Source: Helichrysum umbraculigerum (lineage: Eukaryota > Streptophyta > Magnoliopsida > Asterales > Asteraceae). Taken from it: a DNA stretch of 64,000 bases. Below the pieces are notes generated by a model. That model made no database searches and was not told the origin of the DNA. It was given only the letters and a program-made list of their open reading frames with translations. The DNA lies in assembly GCA_949592205.1 (NCBI GenBank), contig CATIUR010000001.1, forward strand, positions 237,416,750 to 237,480,749, read 5' to 3'. The first letter of the stretch is position 1. Every line of letters begins with the position of its first letter. Of this stretch, positions 63,561 to 64,000 are shown in pieces. The translations under genes were made by a program, and so were the position numbers.

Positions 63561-64000
63561 ATAACACCCCTCGTTTCATTACAAACAATTAATATAATAA
63601 TGGCGACTCGGAAGCGTATATTTAAAACATACTATCAATGTACTCAAAATGTCAATTAACTTTTTCAAACTTATTACATGACATTTCAACAAACTCGGTG
63701 TTATATAATTCAAAACATCTCTTTAGTTATCCAAATAACATCAGAGTAACAGCCTGTCAAACATTCCATCCAGTCCCACAACCTCCTGCCCAATAAGTCC
63801 CATATATTTAACCTGCAGGAAGAACTGTGGTAGGGTTAGCACAACGCTAAGTGAGTGAACCAATAACAACAGTCCAACTCAGCATAACAATCTGTTTACA
63901 TCAAATAACAATAAACAGACTATAAACAATGAATCAATCATTCAATCACTAGCCGACATTCATTATGTCATTCAAGCTACGTCAATCAAACATTATCAAT
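63561..64000. mobile_element. Possible LTR-element fragment running off the window
   Basis: Begins with AGTATAACACCCCTCGTTT, similar to the TGTAACACCC start common to chromovirus LTRs, and continues into higher-complexity sequence (CACAACGCTAAGTGAGTGAAC). No partner LTR or coding region is inside the window. Confidence 0.35.

Overview
The window is nuclear DNA from a flowering plant. Evidence: AT-rich spacers, plant-type F-box genes with an F-box-associated (FBA) domain, a plant-type Ty3/gypsy chromovirus, TTTAGGG-type interstitial telomeric repeats, plant tRNA-Gly(UCC) genes, and many MITEs, SINEs, a LINE fragment and Helitron-type ends. The style of the gag-pol tail and of the GGGTT/CCGG-rich repeats resembles composites (Asteraceae), but that is an impression and was not tested.

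Layout. 1-12 kb: a decayed, minus-strand polyubiquitin-like gene (2640-4756), a group of foldback MITEs around interstitial telomeric repeat, then F-box gene 1 (8007-10698). 12.2-22.8 kb: a complete, very young LTR retrotransposon of Tekay/Del type (12242-22797, target duplication GTATC) with an extra ORF before gag-pol and a CpG-rich 46-bp repeat array in each LTR. It sits in a second copy of the segment that precedes the first ubiquitin-like gene. 22.8-26.4 kb: the rest of that second copy, including the second ubiquitin-like pseudogene, with a hAT element, a telomere-cored MULE-type MITE and a small hAT MITE inserted in it. 26.4-34 kb: repeat-rich, no gene. 34-38 kb: F-box gene 2 followed by a nearly identical 1.2-1.3 kb direct duplication at a long poly-G tract. 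38-61 kb: three further F-box genes (3, 4, 5) arranged as tandem blocks. Blocks 3 and 4 each carry the same tRNA-Gly gene about 1.6 kb upstream of the F-box start. Blocks 4 and 5 are each followed by a minus-strand Hv1-type voltage-gated proton channel gene, a pseudogene after F-box 4 and an intact gene (60273-60977) after F-box 5. 61-64 kb: AT-rich, with a SINE-like sequence and a possible truncated LTR element at the right edge.

The five F-box proteins (about 363-393 aa) share an N-terminal F-box, an FBA region with a CWGFGYDS-type motif, a basic SPH...KRKR tail and a short second exon after a phase-0 intron. They are probably substrate receptors of SCF E3 ubiquitin ligases. The ubiquitin-like genes beside F-box 1 and upstream of F-box 2 suggest that an ancestral ubiquitin-like(-)/F-box(+) pair was duplicated in tandem. 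Both ubiquitin-like copies now look inactivated, so a working module is not shown. Because the blocks are paralogous, several transposon insertions can be read against empty sites inside this same window.
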